Below are positions 8,053 through 17,947 of a DNA stretch of 32,079 nucleotides, one piece after another. Below the pieces are notes generated by a model. That model was not told the origin of the DNA. It saw only the letters and a program-made list of their open reading frames with translations, and did not search any database. The position numbers and the translations under genes are program-made. Positions within the stretch are counted from its first letter, which is position 1. Each line of letters opens with the position of its first letter. This DNA comes from Clostridiales bacterium. Lineage in GTDB: Bacteria; Bacillota; Clostridia; Caldicoprobacterales; DTU083. The stretch covers positions 1-32,079 of the forward strand of contig DUOA01000057.1 in assembly GCA_012839095.1 (NCBI GenBank), in the 5' to 3' direction.

Positions 8053-9096
8053 GTGGATGCCTTGAAGTTGGACTCCAGGAAGCTTCAGATCCTGCAGGCT
8101 ATTATAAATGACTACATTATTACGGCGGAGCCGGTAGGTTCCAGAACAGTAGCCAGGAAATACAATCTGGGTATCAGCTCTGCCACTATACGCAATGAAA
8201 TGTCCGATCTGGAAGAGATGGGTTTTTTGGAGCAGCCTCACACATCAGCCGGAAGGGTTCCCTCCGATAAAGCCTACCGTCTCTATGTGGACAGACTGAT
8301 GCGGATCAGGGAGCTGACTGATCAGGAAGCAGAATATGTGAAGAGAACATATCAGGAGAAAATCATGCAGCTGGAGCAGGTTATTTTTCAGACTGCCAAG
8401 GTGCTGTCCGATATTACCGACTATACATCCATTGCTCTGGCTCCTCAGCTGAACAAGGTTACCATCCGGCATATTCAACTGGTACCTGTTGATAAGGATT
8501 TTGCTCTGCTGGTAGTGGTAACCAGCTCGGGTATTTTAAAGGATACTCTTATTCGCATTCCAGAAGGCATTGACAGCGACTTCCTGCAAAAGGTATCCAA
8601 TATTCTGAACGATCATTTTCAGGGCAGGACCTTTGACCAAATCGATATCAAGGATATTGCTCCTATTCGGGAGGTATTTGCCAGGAATCAGAAGTTCTTT
8701 AATTCCCTGGTAGATATATTAACAGGCAGATTACGGGAGTCTCAGCAAAAAGAAGTCTACCTGGGCGGCACCACCAATATCTTTAATTTTCCGGAATACC
8801 AGGATATACTTAGGGCTCGTTCGTTCCTGAATCTGATGGAGGAGAAGGATCTTCTGTACCATATTCTCTCCCGAAGCAACGATGGCGGCGTAAAGGTCAC
8901 CATAGGCACGGAAAACCCGCATGAAGAGCTGAAGGAATGCAGCATTGTTACCGCCACTTACAGCTTGGGAGACAGGGTTTTGGGAACCATAGGCATAATC
9001 GGCCCCACCAGAATGGAATACTCTAAAGCTGTATCGGTAATGGATTATATGGGTAAGGCTTTAAGCACTTATCTGACGAGACTCTTTGGTGAATAG
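8053..9096 (+). CDS. hrcA: Heat-inducible transcription repressor HrcA
   Basis: Up to 347 residues. HrcA dimers bind CIRCE through an N-terminal winged helix and need GroEL to stay active. The N-terminal motif 'LQILQAIINDYI..AEPVGSRT', then 'GISSATIRNEMSDLEEMGFLEQPHTSAGRVPSDKAYR', and the GAF-like C-terminal part are all typical. GTG 8053 gives MDALKLDSRK, but TTG 8062 (MKLDSRK) matches the usual family start better and sits about 5 nt from the G-rich stretch GGGGGTGG, so translation probably starts at 8062. It is autoregulated through the CIRCE just upstream. A large stem-loop follows the stop codon. Confidence 0.97.
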   Translation: MDALKLDSRKLQILQAIINDYIITAEPVGSRTVARKYNLGISSATIRNEMSDLEEMGFLEQPHTSAGRVPSDKAYRLYVDRLMRIRELTDQEAEYVKRTYQEKIMQLEQVIFQTAKVLSDITDYTSIALAPQLNKVTIRHIQLVPVDKDFALLVVVTSSGILKDTLIRIPEGIDSDFLQKVSNILNDHFQGRTFDQIDIKDIAPIREVFARNQKFFNSLVDILTGRLRESQQKEVYLGGTTNIFNFPEYQDILRARSFLNLMEEKDLLYHILSRSNDGGVKVTIGTENPHEELKECSIVTATYSLGDRVLGTIGIIGPTRMEYSKAVSVMDYMGKALSTYLTRLFGE

Positions 9097-9102
9097 CTGT
9101 GC

Positions 9103-9159
9103 AGCCTGCTGCAAACTGACTAAACTGACATAGAAAATGTTACTGCCCTGCAGCAGGCT
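9103..9159 (+). other. Long-range stem-loop between hrcA and grpE
   Basis: Perfect 11-bp inverted repeat: AGCCTGCTGCA at 9103-9113 and TGCAGCAGGCT at 9149-9159, with a 35-nt loop. It starts 7 nt after the hrcA stop. No T-run follows, so it is not a terminator. It leaves the grpE ribosome binding site (9176-9182) free but places the upstream in-frame ATG 9137 inside the loop. A role in processing or stability of the heat-shock mRNA is possible but inferred. Confidence 0.55.
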
Positions 9160-9187
9160 CCAAGTACATATAGATGAGGTGAAGGCA

Positions 9188-9844
9188 TTGAAGGAAAAGG
9201 ACAGGACGGAAAACATGGAAAAAAGGGATTCAATTGTTAACGAGGAATATGAAGAAAAGGAATCTTCAGCCTGTTGCTGTGCCGAAAGGGATACTTTCCA
9301 GGCAGGCAGTGGTTCCGAATGCAGCTGCAGCAATGGAATGCAGGCGGATCATGTCTGTGAGTGCGAAAAAGATCCGGAGTTGGAGCTTCTGGAGAAAAAG
9401 CTGAAAGAGGCAGAGGAGAAGCAGGAAGAGTACTTAAAAATGGCACAGCGGGTGCAGGCGGATTTTGATAACTATAAAAGGCGCAACAGAAATGCCAGGG
9501 CGGAAGCCCATCAGGCTGCTGCTGCAGAGGTAGTGGAAGCCTTTCTTCCGGTACTGGATAATCTGGACAGGGCAATGGAATCCATTTCAGCTTCAAATGT
9601 GGATGAATCTGTCATCAAGGGTATCGAGCTGGTAAGGAAACAGTTTCTGGATACCTTGTCCAGACTGGACGTGGAAGAGATAGATGCCCTGGGCAAGCCA
9701 TTTGATCCCGAACTGCACAATGCAGTTGGTCAGGTGGAAGCGGAAGAAGGGCAGGAGGAGAATACGGTAGCTTTGGTTCTCCAGAAAGGTTACCGAATGG
9801 GTGGACGTGTTATTCGGTACAGCATGGTACATGTTGCCCGTTGA
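9188..9844 (+). CDS. grpE: Nucleotide exchange factor GrpE with Cys-rich N-terminus
   Basis: 218 residues from TTG 9188, which lies 5 nt after a strong GAGGTGA site; ATG 9137 lies in a hairpin loop and lacks a site. GrpE releases ADP from DnaK. The family parts are clear: a charged coiled coil (about 62-100), then 'RVQADFDNYKRRN', 'FLPVLDNLDRAM', 'GKPFDPELHNAVGQVE' and the C-terminal 'VLQKGYRMGGRVIRYSMVHV'. Unusually, the disordered N-terminal arm has seven cysteines (29, 30, 31, 45, 47, 57, 59) and the rest of the protein has none. The arm could bind metal or sense oxidation; this is inference. The operon position between hrcA and dnaK is standard. Confidence 0.96.
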   Translation: MKEKDRTENMEKRDSIVNEEYEEKESSACCCAERDTFQAGSGSECSCSNGMQADHVCECEKDPELELLEKKLKEAEEKQEEYLKMAQRVQADFDNYKRRNRNARAEAHQAAAAEVVEAFLPVLDNLDRAMESISASNVDESVIKGIELVRKQFLDTLSRLDVEEIDALGKPFDPELHNAVGQVEAEEGQEENTVALVLQKGYRMGGRVIRYSMVHVAR

Positions 9845-9874
9845 CATACCTTAATAATCAGAAATATTCAGTAA

Positions 9875-11761
<1,887 letters not shown>

Positions 11762-11763
11762 GG

Positions 11764-11792
11764 AAAAGCCAAGGCAAACGCTTTGGCTTTTT
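11764..11792 (+). terminator. Terminator-like hairpin between dnaK and dnaJ
   Basis: 12-bp stem with one G-T wobble, AAAAGCCAAGGC at 11764-11775 and GCTTTGGCTTTT at 11780-11791, with an AAAC loop and a T-run formed by the end of the stem. It starts 15 nt after the dnaK stop. It could partially terminate or protect dnaK mRNA, lowering expression of dnaJ and the genes after it relative to dnaK. Confidence 0.65.
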
Positions 11793-11826
11793 CAAAGACT
11801 TTTTGCGGATATAGGCGGTGAACCCA

Positions 11827-12954
11827 TTGGCTAAGCGTGATTACTATGAAGTACTGGGCCTTAGCAGAGGAGCGACAGAGGACGACATTAAAAAAGCTTA
11901 CAGAAAGCTGGCCAAGAAATATCATCCCGATTTGAATCAGGGCGATAAGAAAGCAGAAGAGACATTCAAGGAAATAAACGAAGCCTATCAGGTACTGAGC
12001 AATCCTGAAACCCGGGCTCAATATGATCAATTCGGTCATGCAGGCCCGACAGGACAGGGTTTTGGCGGATTTGATTTCGGAGGCTTCGGCGATGGTTTTG
12101 GCGATATCTTTGATATATTTTTTGGGGGAAGCGGTTTTGGCACCGGCTCCAGACGCAGGAGAAGAGGTCCCACCCGGGGGAACGACATACGCTACAACCT
12201 TGACATTACCTTCGAGGAAGCTGCCTTCGGCACAAAGAAGGAAATCGAAGTGGTTCGTATGGAAGACTGCTTCGAGTGCAATGGAACAGGAGCCAAAAAA
12301 CCCGAGGATGCAGCCACCTGTCCTGTATGTAATGGAACAGGGGAGGTATCACAAGCACAAAATACGGCATTTGGCCGGTTTGTCAATGTCAGGGTGTGCG
12401 ATCGATGCAATGGGGAAGGCACTGTTATCTCAAACCCCTGTCCCAAATGTCATGGGAGAAAAAAGATACGCCGGGTACGCAAAATCAGCGTAACCATACC
12501 GGCCGGTATAGACAACGATCAGGCCATTACTCTGAGAGGAGAAGGGCAGACAGGAGATATGGGCGGTCCGTCCGGAGACCTTTATGTATATATAACCGTA
12601 CAGCCTCATAAGCTGTTTAAAAGAAAGGGATACGACCTTCATTGCGACATTCCCATCTCCTTTGGACAGGCTGCATTGGGAGCTGATATAGAAGTGCCCA
12701 CTCTTGGCGGCAAGGTGAAGTATACAGTCCCGGAAGGAACGCAGACAGGCACCGTTTTCCGGCTGCGCAATCAGGGCATACAGCATTTGAGAAGCAATTC
12801 CAGAGGCGACCTGTATGTCAGGGTAAATATAGAAGTGCCCAGACGGCTGAACGAAAAACAGAAGGAGCTTATTCAGCAGTTTGAAGAGCTTATTGGCGAA
12901 ACAGAGCAGAGAAAATCCTTTTTTGAAAAAATGAAGGATGTATTCGGTGTTTGA
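11827..12954 (+). CDS. dnaJ: Chaperone protein DnaJ (Hsp40)
   Basis: 375 residues from TTG 11827, which gives the family start [11 protein letters not shown] and follows AGGCGGTGA by 5 nt; GTG 11818 is in frame but overlaps that site. Domains in order: J domain with His33-Pro-Asp (HPD), Gly/Phe-rich linker (about 75-105), and zinc domain with four Cys pairs ([32 protein letters not shown]), the last lacking the second Gly. C-terminal substrate-binding domains follow. It delivers unfolded proteins to DnaK and stimulates its ATPase. prmA begins 14 nt after its stop. Confidence 0.98.
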   Translation: MAKRDYYEVLGLSRGATEDDIKKAYRKLAKKYHPDLNQGDKKAEETFKEINEAYQVLSNPETRAQYDQFGHAGPTGQGFGGFDFGGFGDGFGDIFDIFFGGSGFGTGSRRRRRGPTRGNDIRYNLDITFEEAAFGTKKEIEVVRMEDCFECNGTGAKKPEDAATCPVCNGTGEVSQAQNTAFGRFVNVRVCDRCNGEGTVISNPCPKCHGRKKIRRVRKISVTIPAGIDNDQAITLRGEGQTGDMGGPSGDLYVYITVQPHKLFKRKGYDLHCDIPISFGQAALGADIEVPTLGGKVKYTVPEGTQTGTVFRLRNQGIQHLRSNSRGDLYVRVNIEVPRRLNEKQKELIQQFEELIGETEQRKSFFEKMKDVFGV

Positions 12955-12968
12955 CTGGAGGCTTTGAT

Positions 12969-13919
12969 ATGGATTGGGTGGAGGTTGTCATCACAACGAC
13001 CACAGAAGGGGCGGATATAGTGGCCCAGGCCTTTCATGATTCGGGTATCCCCGGCGTTGTTATTGAGGATCCGGATGATATCCGCCTGGCGCAGCAGGAT
13101 GACAGGACCTGGGACTACATAGATAATTCCCTCCTGGACGATATGGGGGAAGAGGTATTGGTGAAGGCCTATTTAAGCAGTGATGCTTCCTTTGATGACA
13201 AGCTCGCTTTGATTAAGGAGAGACTGAACTGGCTGCGTCAGCAGGAACTGGGTCTTTCCCTTGGGTCTTTGCATCTTGCATTGAATAATGTAAAGGAAGA
13301 GGACTGGGCCAACAACTGGAAACAATACTATAAGCCTGTCAAGGTAAGCAGGCGCATGGTAATCAAGCCTTCCTGGGAACAGTACATAAGGGCTCCTGAT
13401 GAGATAGTGCTGGAGATGGATCCGGGAATGGCATTCGGTACCGGTACTCATGAAACCACTGCCCTCTGCATAGAGGCTCTGGACAAATATGTGAAAAGCG
13501 GAGATACAGTAGTGGATATCGGCTGCGGCTCAGGCATCCTGGCTGTTTCCTCCCTTTTGCTGGGGGCCGCCCATGCAACTGCCGTTGACCTGGACAGCAA
13601 TGCTGTGAAGGTTGCAGTGGAAAATGCCCGCAGAAATCATGTGGAAGATCGGATGGAGATTATTCACGGTAATCTGCTGGACAAGGTGCAGAATAAAAAG
13701 TTTGATTTGGCTGTTGCCAATATAATTGCAGATGTTATAATCGATCTTGCCTCATATATTGGAGACTTCCTGAAGCCAGACGGGCTCTTCATAGCTTCCG
13801 GCATCATTATGGAGCGCTTGCAGGATGTACTGCAGGCAGCAGAAGCTGCGGGTCTGGAGCTTATTGAGAAAAGTACAAAGGGTGAATGGGCAGTGGTGGT
13901 GTGTAAAGCCAATGCATAG
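12969..13919 (+). CDS. prmA: Ribosomal protein L11 methyltransferase PrmA
   Basis: 316 residues from ATG 12969, preceded by CTGGAGGC; TTG 12951 overlaps dnaJ and is unlikely. PrmA uses S-adenosylmethionine to trimethylate lysines and the N-terminus of ribosomal protein L11. The N-terminal recognition domain (MDWVEVVITT...) precedes a Rossmann methyltransferase domain with 'MAFGTGTHETT' (about 155-165), the SAM-binding 'VVDIGCGSGILAVSS' (about 180-194) and the catalytic-region motif 'VANIIADVI'. The dnaJ-prmA-rsmE order is widely conserved in Firmicutes. Its stop overlaps the rsmE start. Confidence 0.97.
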   Translation: MDWVEVVITTTTEGADIVAQAFHDSGIPGVVIEDPDDIRLAQQDDRTWDYIDNSLLDDMGEEVLVKAYLSSDASFDDKLALIKERLNWLRQQELGLSLGSLHLALNNVKEEDWANNWKQYYKPVKVSRRMVIKPSWEQYIRAPDEIVLEMDPGMAFGTGTHETTALCIEALDKYVKSGDTVVDIGCGSGILAVSSLLLGAAHATAVDLDSNAVKVAVENARRNHVEDRMEIIHGNLLDKVQNKKFDLAVANIIADVIIDLASYIGDFLKPDGLFIASGIIMERLQDVLQAAEAAGLELIEKSTKGEWAVVVCKANA

Positions 13920-14655
13920 GTTTTTTGTTGAACCTGAGCAAATAAGCGGGTCAACTGCTGTTATTGCAGGGGATGACGCACATCATATACAAAATGTTCT
14001 CAGACTGCATATCGGAGAAGAAATCATTTTGTGCAACGGCCGGGGGACAGACTACAGGGCAGTGATTCAGTCTATGGGGAAAGAGCAGGTACGTACGGAA
14101 CTGCTGAGCAGCGAACCCAGCGGCACTGAGCCGGTGACAAAGGTGACACTTCTGCAGGCCCTGCCCAAGGCTTCCAAAATGGAGACTGTCATTCAAAAGT
14201 GTGTGGAACTGGGAATGTACGAGCTGATTCCGATTTCCACAGTCAGAACGGTTGTGCGCCTTGCCAATGCCAGGGACGGAGAGAAAAAAAGGATACGATG
14301 GCAAAGGATATCGGAGGAAGCCGCCAAGCAGAGCGGAAGGGGAATAATACCCCAAATACACACTCCTGTAAGCTTTGAAGAGACTGTTGCCCATTTAAAA
14401 TCTGATCTTAAGATTATCCTCTGGGAGGAAGAGAGAGAGAACAGTCTGCGAAAGGTGCTGCAGGGTCTGATTGACAGGCCTGCTTCCGTTGCCATGCTTA
14501 TCGGACCGGAGGGCGGACTGGATCAGAAAGAAGCGGATTTGGCCAGGCAGCATGGCTGGACGACTGTATCTCTGGGCTCCAGGATTCTTAGAACGGAGAC
14601 GGCCGGCATGGCTGCTTTAGCGGCAATTATGTACCAATTGGAGGAATTGGAATGA
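13912..14655 (+). CDS. rsmE: 16S rRNA (uracil1498-N3)-methyltransferase RsmE
   Basis: 247 residues from ATG 13912 (MHRFFVEPEQI), the family start; it overlaps the prmA stop by 8 nt. RsmE methylates N3 of U1498 in 16S rRNA. An N-terminal PUA-like domain ('DDAHHIQNVLRLHIGEEI') is followed by a SPOUT domain with 'KMETVIQKCVELGM', 'RISEEAAKQSGRGIIP', and the knot motif 'MLIGPEGGL' then 'SLGSRILRTETAG'. All expected motifs are present. It ends in an ATGA overlap with mtaB, so prmA, rsmE and mtaB are translationally coupled. Confidence 0.97.
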   Translation: MHRFFVEPEQISGSTAVIAGDDAHHIQNVLRLHIGEEIILCNGRGTDYRAVIQSMGKEQVRTELLSSEPSGTEPVTKVTLLQALPKASKMETVIQKCVELGMYELIPISTVRTVVRLANARDGEKKRIRWQRISEEAAKQSGRGIIPQIHTPVSFEETVAHLKSDLKIILWEEERENSLRKVLQGLIDRPASVAMLIGPEGGLDQKEADLARQHGWTTVSLGSRILRTETAGMAALAAIMYQLEELE

Positions 14656-15998
14656 ATTTATCCCCTCAGAAGAGGGTAGCTTTTTATACACTGGGTTGTA
14701 AGACAAATCAATATGATACCGAAGCCATGCAGGAGCGCTTTGTGAAAAAGGGTTACAAGGTCGTGAGCTTTAATGAGCCTTCCGATGTTTATGTGGTGAA
14801 TACCTGTACGGTTACCAACCTGGGAGACAGAAAGTCCCGGCAGATTGTCCGTAAGGCACATCGCACCAATCCAAATGCTGTTATTGCAGTTGTAGGATGC
14901 TATGCTCAGCAGGCTGCCGAAGAAGTCCTGTCCATACCGGGTGTCAGAGTGGCCTTAGGTACACAGAACCGCAATCGCATCGTGGAATATGTGGAAATGG
15001 CAGAGACAGAGGATATATGCATCAATGCTGTGGAAGACATTATGAAGGTGCGGGAGTTTGAAGACACCCCCATAGAGTCCTTCGAGGGCAAGACCCGGGC
15101 TGTTCTGAAGATTCAGGAAGGCTGCAACCAGTTCTGCTCTTATTGTATTATCCCCCATGCCCGTGGACCCGTTCGCAGCAGAAAGCCTGTCAGTGTTATG
15201 GAAGAGGTTCAGCGTCTGGCGGATGCGGGATTCAAGGAAATTGTGCTTACCGGTATACACATTGCATCCTACGGCAGGGATTTGAAAACCACTAATCTCC
15301 TCGAGCTGCTGAAGAGCATACATGAGGTGGAGGGAATCCGGCGAATCAGGCTTGGTTCAATTGAGCCCACTTTACTCACCCCTGAGTTCGTCCGCCGGCT
15401 CAGGCAGCTGCCCAAGGTATGCAGACACTATCATATCTCACTGCAAAGCGGCAGCAGTACTGTCCTGAAGAGGATGAACCGAAAATACACAGCAGAGCAA
15501 TACAGGGACATCGTCAGAAACCTTCGCAGGGAGATTCCGGAAGCAGCCATAACCACCGATGTCATGGTAGGTTTTCCTGGGGAAACCCAAGAGGAGTTTA
15601 TGGAAACCCGTGCTTTTGTAGAAGAAATCGCATTCAGCAGGATTCATGTGTTTCCATATTCGCCCAGAAAGGGTACACCTGCGGCTTCCTTTGCGGATCA
15701 GGTTCCGGCCGGAATAAAGGAAAAGCGCAGCCGGCAGCTGATTGCCCTGGGGCGCAGCCTGGAACAGGCCTATATTAAGCAGTTTGAAGGCAGACAGGTG
15801 ATGGTTCTGTTTGAAGAGGAACATCCGGATCTGGAAGGCTGTTATGAGGGTTATACGGATCAGTATGTACGGGTAATAGTGCAGGGAGGTCCTGAACTTG
15901 AGGGAAAGCTGCTTCCTGTTATGGTGGAGGAAGCGTTGGAGGGCTGTCTGAAGGGCCGCACCATGGGCCTGAATAAGGAAGCAGAAAGCGATAAATAG
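14652..15998 (+). CDS. mtaB: tRNA N6-threonylcarbamoyladenosine (37) methylthiotransferase MtaB
   Basis: 448 residues. MtaB is a radical-SAM enzyme with two 4Fe-4S clusters that converts t6A37 to ms2t6A37 in tRNAs decoding ANN codons. The N-terminal UPF0004 domain has Cys16 (YTLGCKTNQYD), Cys52 (NTCTVT) and Cys83 (VGCYAQ). The radical-SAM domain has Cys158, Cys162 and Cys165 (CNQFCSYC), and a TRAM-like domain closes the protein. The 'GCKTNQYD' signature and the position after rsmE favour MtaB over MiaB or RimO. It starts with an ATGA overlap on rsmE and is followed after 10 nt by the HIT gene. Confidence 0.95.
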   Translation: MNLSPQKRVAFYTLGCKTNQYDTEAMQERFVKKGYKVVSFNEPSDVYVVNTCTVTNLGDRKSRQIVRKAHRTNPNAVIAVVGCYAQQAAEEVLSIPGVRVALGTQNRNRIVEYVEMAETEDICINAVEDIMKVREFEDTPIESFEGKTRAVLKIQEGCNQFCSYCIIPHARGPVRSRKPVSVMEEVQRLADAGFKEIVLTGIHIASYGRDLKTTNLLELLKSIHEVEGIRRIRLGSIEPTLLTPEFVRRLRQLPKVCRHYHISLQSGSSTVLKRMNRKYTAEQYRDIVRNLRREIPEAAITTDVMVGFPGETQEEFMETRAFVEEIAFSRIHVFPYSPRKGTPAASFADQVPAGIKEKRSRQLIALGRSLEQAYIKQFEGRQVMVLFEEEHPDLEGCYEGYTDQYVRVIVQGGPELEGKLLPVMVEEALEGCLKGRTMGLNKEAESDK

Positions 15999-16008
15999 GA
16001 GGAGTATT

Positions 16009-16353
16009 ATGGATAATTGTTTGTTTTGCAGGATTGTGAGCCGGGAAATACCGTCCAGAATCGTATATGAAGATGAACTGGTATTGGGATTCTGCGATAT
16101 AGCACCAAAAGCGCCGGTTCATGTTCTGGTAATTCCCAAAACCCATGTAGCATCCCTGAATGATCTGGGCAAGGAACACGAGGGCATCATGGCACATCTG
16201 ACCCTGGCCATTCCGCAGGTGGCTGAAAAGATGGGCATAAAGGATTCGGGTTACCGGGTAGTGGTGAATTGCGGAAAGGATTCAGGGCAGGAGGTTGCCC
16301 ATCTGCATTACCATATCCTGGGCGGAAGGGCAATGGAAAACAATTTTGGCTGA
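16009..16353 (+). CDS. HIT family nucleotide-binding hydrolase (HinT-like)
   Basis: 114 residues, usual for HinT. HIT proteins hydrolyse AMP-lysine-type purine phosphoramidates; their cellular role is housekeeping and poorly defined. The HIT triad reads His98-Leu-His100-Tyr-His102 in 'VAHLHYHILGG'. N-terminal Cys4 and Cys7 (CLFC) are typical of the zinc-binding subgroup. ATG 16009 follows a perfect AGGAGG. It closes the dnaJ-to-mtaB gene run; the rpsU promoter begins 11 nt after its stop. Confidence 0.96.
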   Translation: MDNCLFCRIVSREIPSRIVYEDELVLGFCDIAPKAPVHVLVIPKTHVASLNDLGKEHEGIMAHLTLAIPQVAEKMGIKDSGYRVVVNCGKDSGQEVAHLHYHILGGRAMENNFG

Positions 16354-16364
16354 GAAATCCTTAG

Positions 16365-16394
16365 TTGACATGTTGAAATCCACTGCGGTATAAT
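16365..16394 (+). promoter_or_regulatory. Strong sigma-A promoter of rpsU
   Basis: Perfect TTGACA at 16365-16370 and perfect TATAAT at 16389-16394 with an 18-nt spacer, about 88 nt upstream of the rpsU start. This is the best-matching promoter in the window, fitting a ribosomal protein gene. Confidence 0.85.
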
Positions 16395-16481
16395 ATACTG
16401 TACTATGGCTTCTATATATTTCCCGCAGTTCAACAGCCCATGAGTTTGGGTAATTGTACCAGCGGAGGGAGGGAAAGCAGG

Positions 16482-16655
16482 ATGTCCGAAATAAGAGTAG
16501 GGGAAAATGAATCACTGGAAAGCGCTTTAAGACGATTTAAGAGGAAATGCTCCAAAGCTGGAGTGCTGGCAGAGGTACGCAAAAGGGAGCACTATGAAAA
16601 GCCCAGCGTCAGAAGGAAGAAAAAGTCAGAGGCTGCGCGAAAGAGAAAATATTAG
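16482..16655 (+). CDS. rpsU: 30S ribosomal protein S21
   Basis: 57 residues from ATG 16482, preceded by GGAGGGAGGG; the ORF extending upstream to 16440 has no site and no family similarity. S21 is a small, basic, helical protein of the 30S platform near the anti-Shine-Dalgarno region. The signature '[44 protein letters not shown]' is nearly textbook. In many Firmicutes yqeY follows; here no such gene is seen. Confidence 0.98.
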   Translation: MSEIRVGENESLESALRRFKRKCSKAGVLAEVRKREHYEKPSVRRKKKSEAARKRKY

Positions 16656-16665
16656 GAGTGTAGAT

Positions 16666-16731
16666 ATGTCTCATATACTTCATATAATGGAAGTTATGAA
16701 ACAAAATTTGGATACCTTCCTCAGCAGCTGA
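16666..16731 (+). CDS. Possible 21-residue small ORF after rpsU
   Basis: ATG 16666 opens a 21-codon frame (MSHILHIMEVMKQNLDTFLSS) ending at TGA 16731. A good AGGAG at 16654-16658, overlapping the rpsU stop, lies 7 nt upstream, which is why it is listed. No family is recognised. It could be a real small protein, a remnant of a lost downstream gene or chance. It lies before the terminator at 16837, so it would be on the rpsU transcript. The rest of the 303-nt gap from 16656 to 16958 holds that terminator and a weak promoter. Confidence 0.3.
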   Translation: MSHILHIMEVMKQNLDTFLSS

Positions 16732-16836
16732 AAACAGAACAAATGCCATGGTGTTTCAACTGTTTTTGCCTTGGAACACAGGTATATATAGATAAGGGAA
16801 AGATTATGGAAGCATAATTTAAATCCGAAACAAACG

Positions 16837-16868
16837 AAAGATCCGATGACATTATCGGGTCTTTTTTG
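16837..16868 (+). terminator. Intrinsic terminator of the rpsU transcript
   Basis: 11-bp stem with one G-T wobble, AAAGATCCGAT at 16837-16847 and ATCGGGTCTTT at 16854-16864, with a 6-nt loop and a T-run (TTTTTTGTTTT) overlapping its end. It ends the S21 transcript about 180 nt after the rpsU stop. Confidence 0.85.
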
Positions 16869-16898
16869 TTTTATTCTTCTTTTATCTGAATTTTCTGC

Positions 16899-16926
16899 TG
16901 TAAACCCATCCGATTTAATGTATAAT
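16899..16926 (+). promoter_or_regulatory. Probable promoter of the exported EEP-family gene
   Basis: TATAAT at 16921-16926 is a perfect -10; TGTAAA at 16899-16904 is a weak -35 at 16-nt spacing. It lies between the rpsU terminator and the start at 16959, where a promoter is needed. The call rests mainly on the -10. Confidence 0.45.
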
Positions 16927-16958
16927 AAAGTTAACATAATACTCTTTAGGGGGTTTCC

Positions 16959-17900
16959 ATGAGGCTGAAGGGGTTTTGGTTAAGTATAGGAATTATCCTG
17001 GTCTTTTCCGCTGCTATGAAAGGTGATGCAAAGATGCGTCCCGGCAGCCGTCACATTGAGCCTGTTACGGTGCCGGCCGGTATTTCATATGAAGCAGGCC
17101 CTGTAACTATGGAAGCTGTTGAACCCCTGCAAATATCCCATGAATTATCTGCTGCCGTCACCCTTATGACCTTTAACATACACAGTGCCAATAATGCAGA
17201 AGGTTCCAACCAGCTGGAAGCGATTATTGAAGAGATCCGGGAAACCGGAGCGCAGATAATCGGTCTTCAGGAGGTGGAACGAATGATGCCCCGCTCCGGT
17301 TACCAGGATCAGGCCAGGCTTATAGCTGAAGAATTGGGTTATCATTATTATTATGGCGGGAACATTAATATTCTGGGGGCTCAATATGGGAATGTCCTGC
17401 TTAGCAAATATCCTATTACAGCGGCAGTCAACCACAGGCTGCCCAAGGAAAGACTGGAACCCCGGGGTGTGATTGAAGCACGCATCGAAGTGGAGGGCAT
17501 ACCCTTTAGTGTATACGTTACTCATCTGGGGCTTAATCCGGATGAAAGAAGAAAGCAAATTATGTATATAAATGAACTTCTTACTCAAAGTGAAGATTAT
17601 ATGGTTTTACTGGGTGACTTCAACAATCACCCGGACAGTCCTGAAATGGACATTATTAATACTCGTATGACAGACAGTGCTGCAGCTCTGGAACAGAGCA
17701 GCCTGTACACCTTCTCCTATCAGAGCACTGATCCGGACGTGCGGCTGGACCGGATTTATGTTTCAGACAACATACATCTGGAACACCACGAGGTCAGGCC
17801 ATCTGCAGTATCCGACCATGAGAGGGTGCTGACGCAAATTGTGCTAAAAGTCCCGTCAGGGGAAGGAATTTATAAGGAAGCAGCGAATATTGATAATTAG
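16959..17900 (+). CDS. Exported endonuclease/exonuclease/phosphatase-fold protein
   Basis: 313 residues. ATG 16959 follows AGGGGG. A hydrophobic N-terminus (about 6-20) acts as signal peptide or membrane anchor. The EEP metal-phosphoesterase motifs are all present: 'LMTFNIHSANN', 'QIIGLQEVE' (metal Glu), 'GNVLLSKYPI', 'VTHLGLN', 'LLGDFNNHPDSPE' (Asp/Asn) and the final 'VSDHERVL' (catalytic Asp-His). The fold includes extracellular nucleases, sphingomyelinases and phosphatases; the substrate cannot be told. This close match to the 'TFNIHSA..' subgroup often appears as 'endonuclease/exonuclease/phosphatase family protein'. It sits between rpsU and the NfeD gene, where no conserved partner is expected, and probably acts outside the membrane. 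Confidence 0.9.
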   Translation: MRLKGFWLSIGIILVFSAAMKGDAKMRPGSRHIEPVTVPAGISYEAGPVTMEAVEPLQISHELSAAVTLMTFNIHSANNAEGSNQLEAIIEEIRETGAQIIGLQEVERMMPRSGYQDQARLIAEELGYHYYYGGNINILGAQYGNVLLSKYPITAAVNHRLPKERLEPRGVIEARIEVEGIPFSVYVTHLGLNPDERRKQIMYINELLTQSEDYMVLLGDFNNHPDSPEMDIINTRMTDSAAALEQSSLYTFSYQSTDPDVRLDRIYVSDNIHLEHHEVRPSAVSDHERVLTQIVLKVPSGEGIYKEAANIDN

Positions 17901-17947
17901 AAGGTTTGGAAAGATGAGGCTTAAAATATGCAGTTGAAAAATGGGAT

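Noticed and set aside
9137-9187. Upstream ATG as the grpE start
   Set aside because: It lies in the loop of the 9103-9159 stem-loop and has no ribosome binding site, whereas TTG 9188 has GAGGTGA at good spacing.
9237-9596. Minus-strand ORF of 119 residues opposite grpE
   Set aside because: Pro-rich antisense shadow of grpE without any family features.
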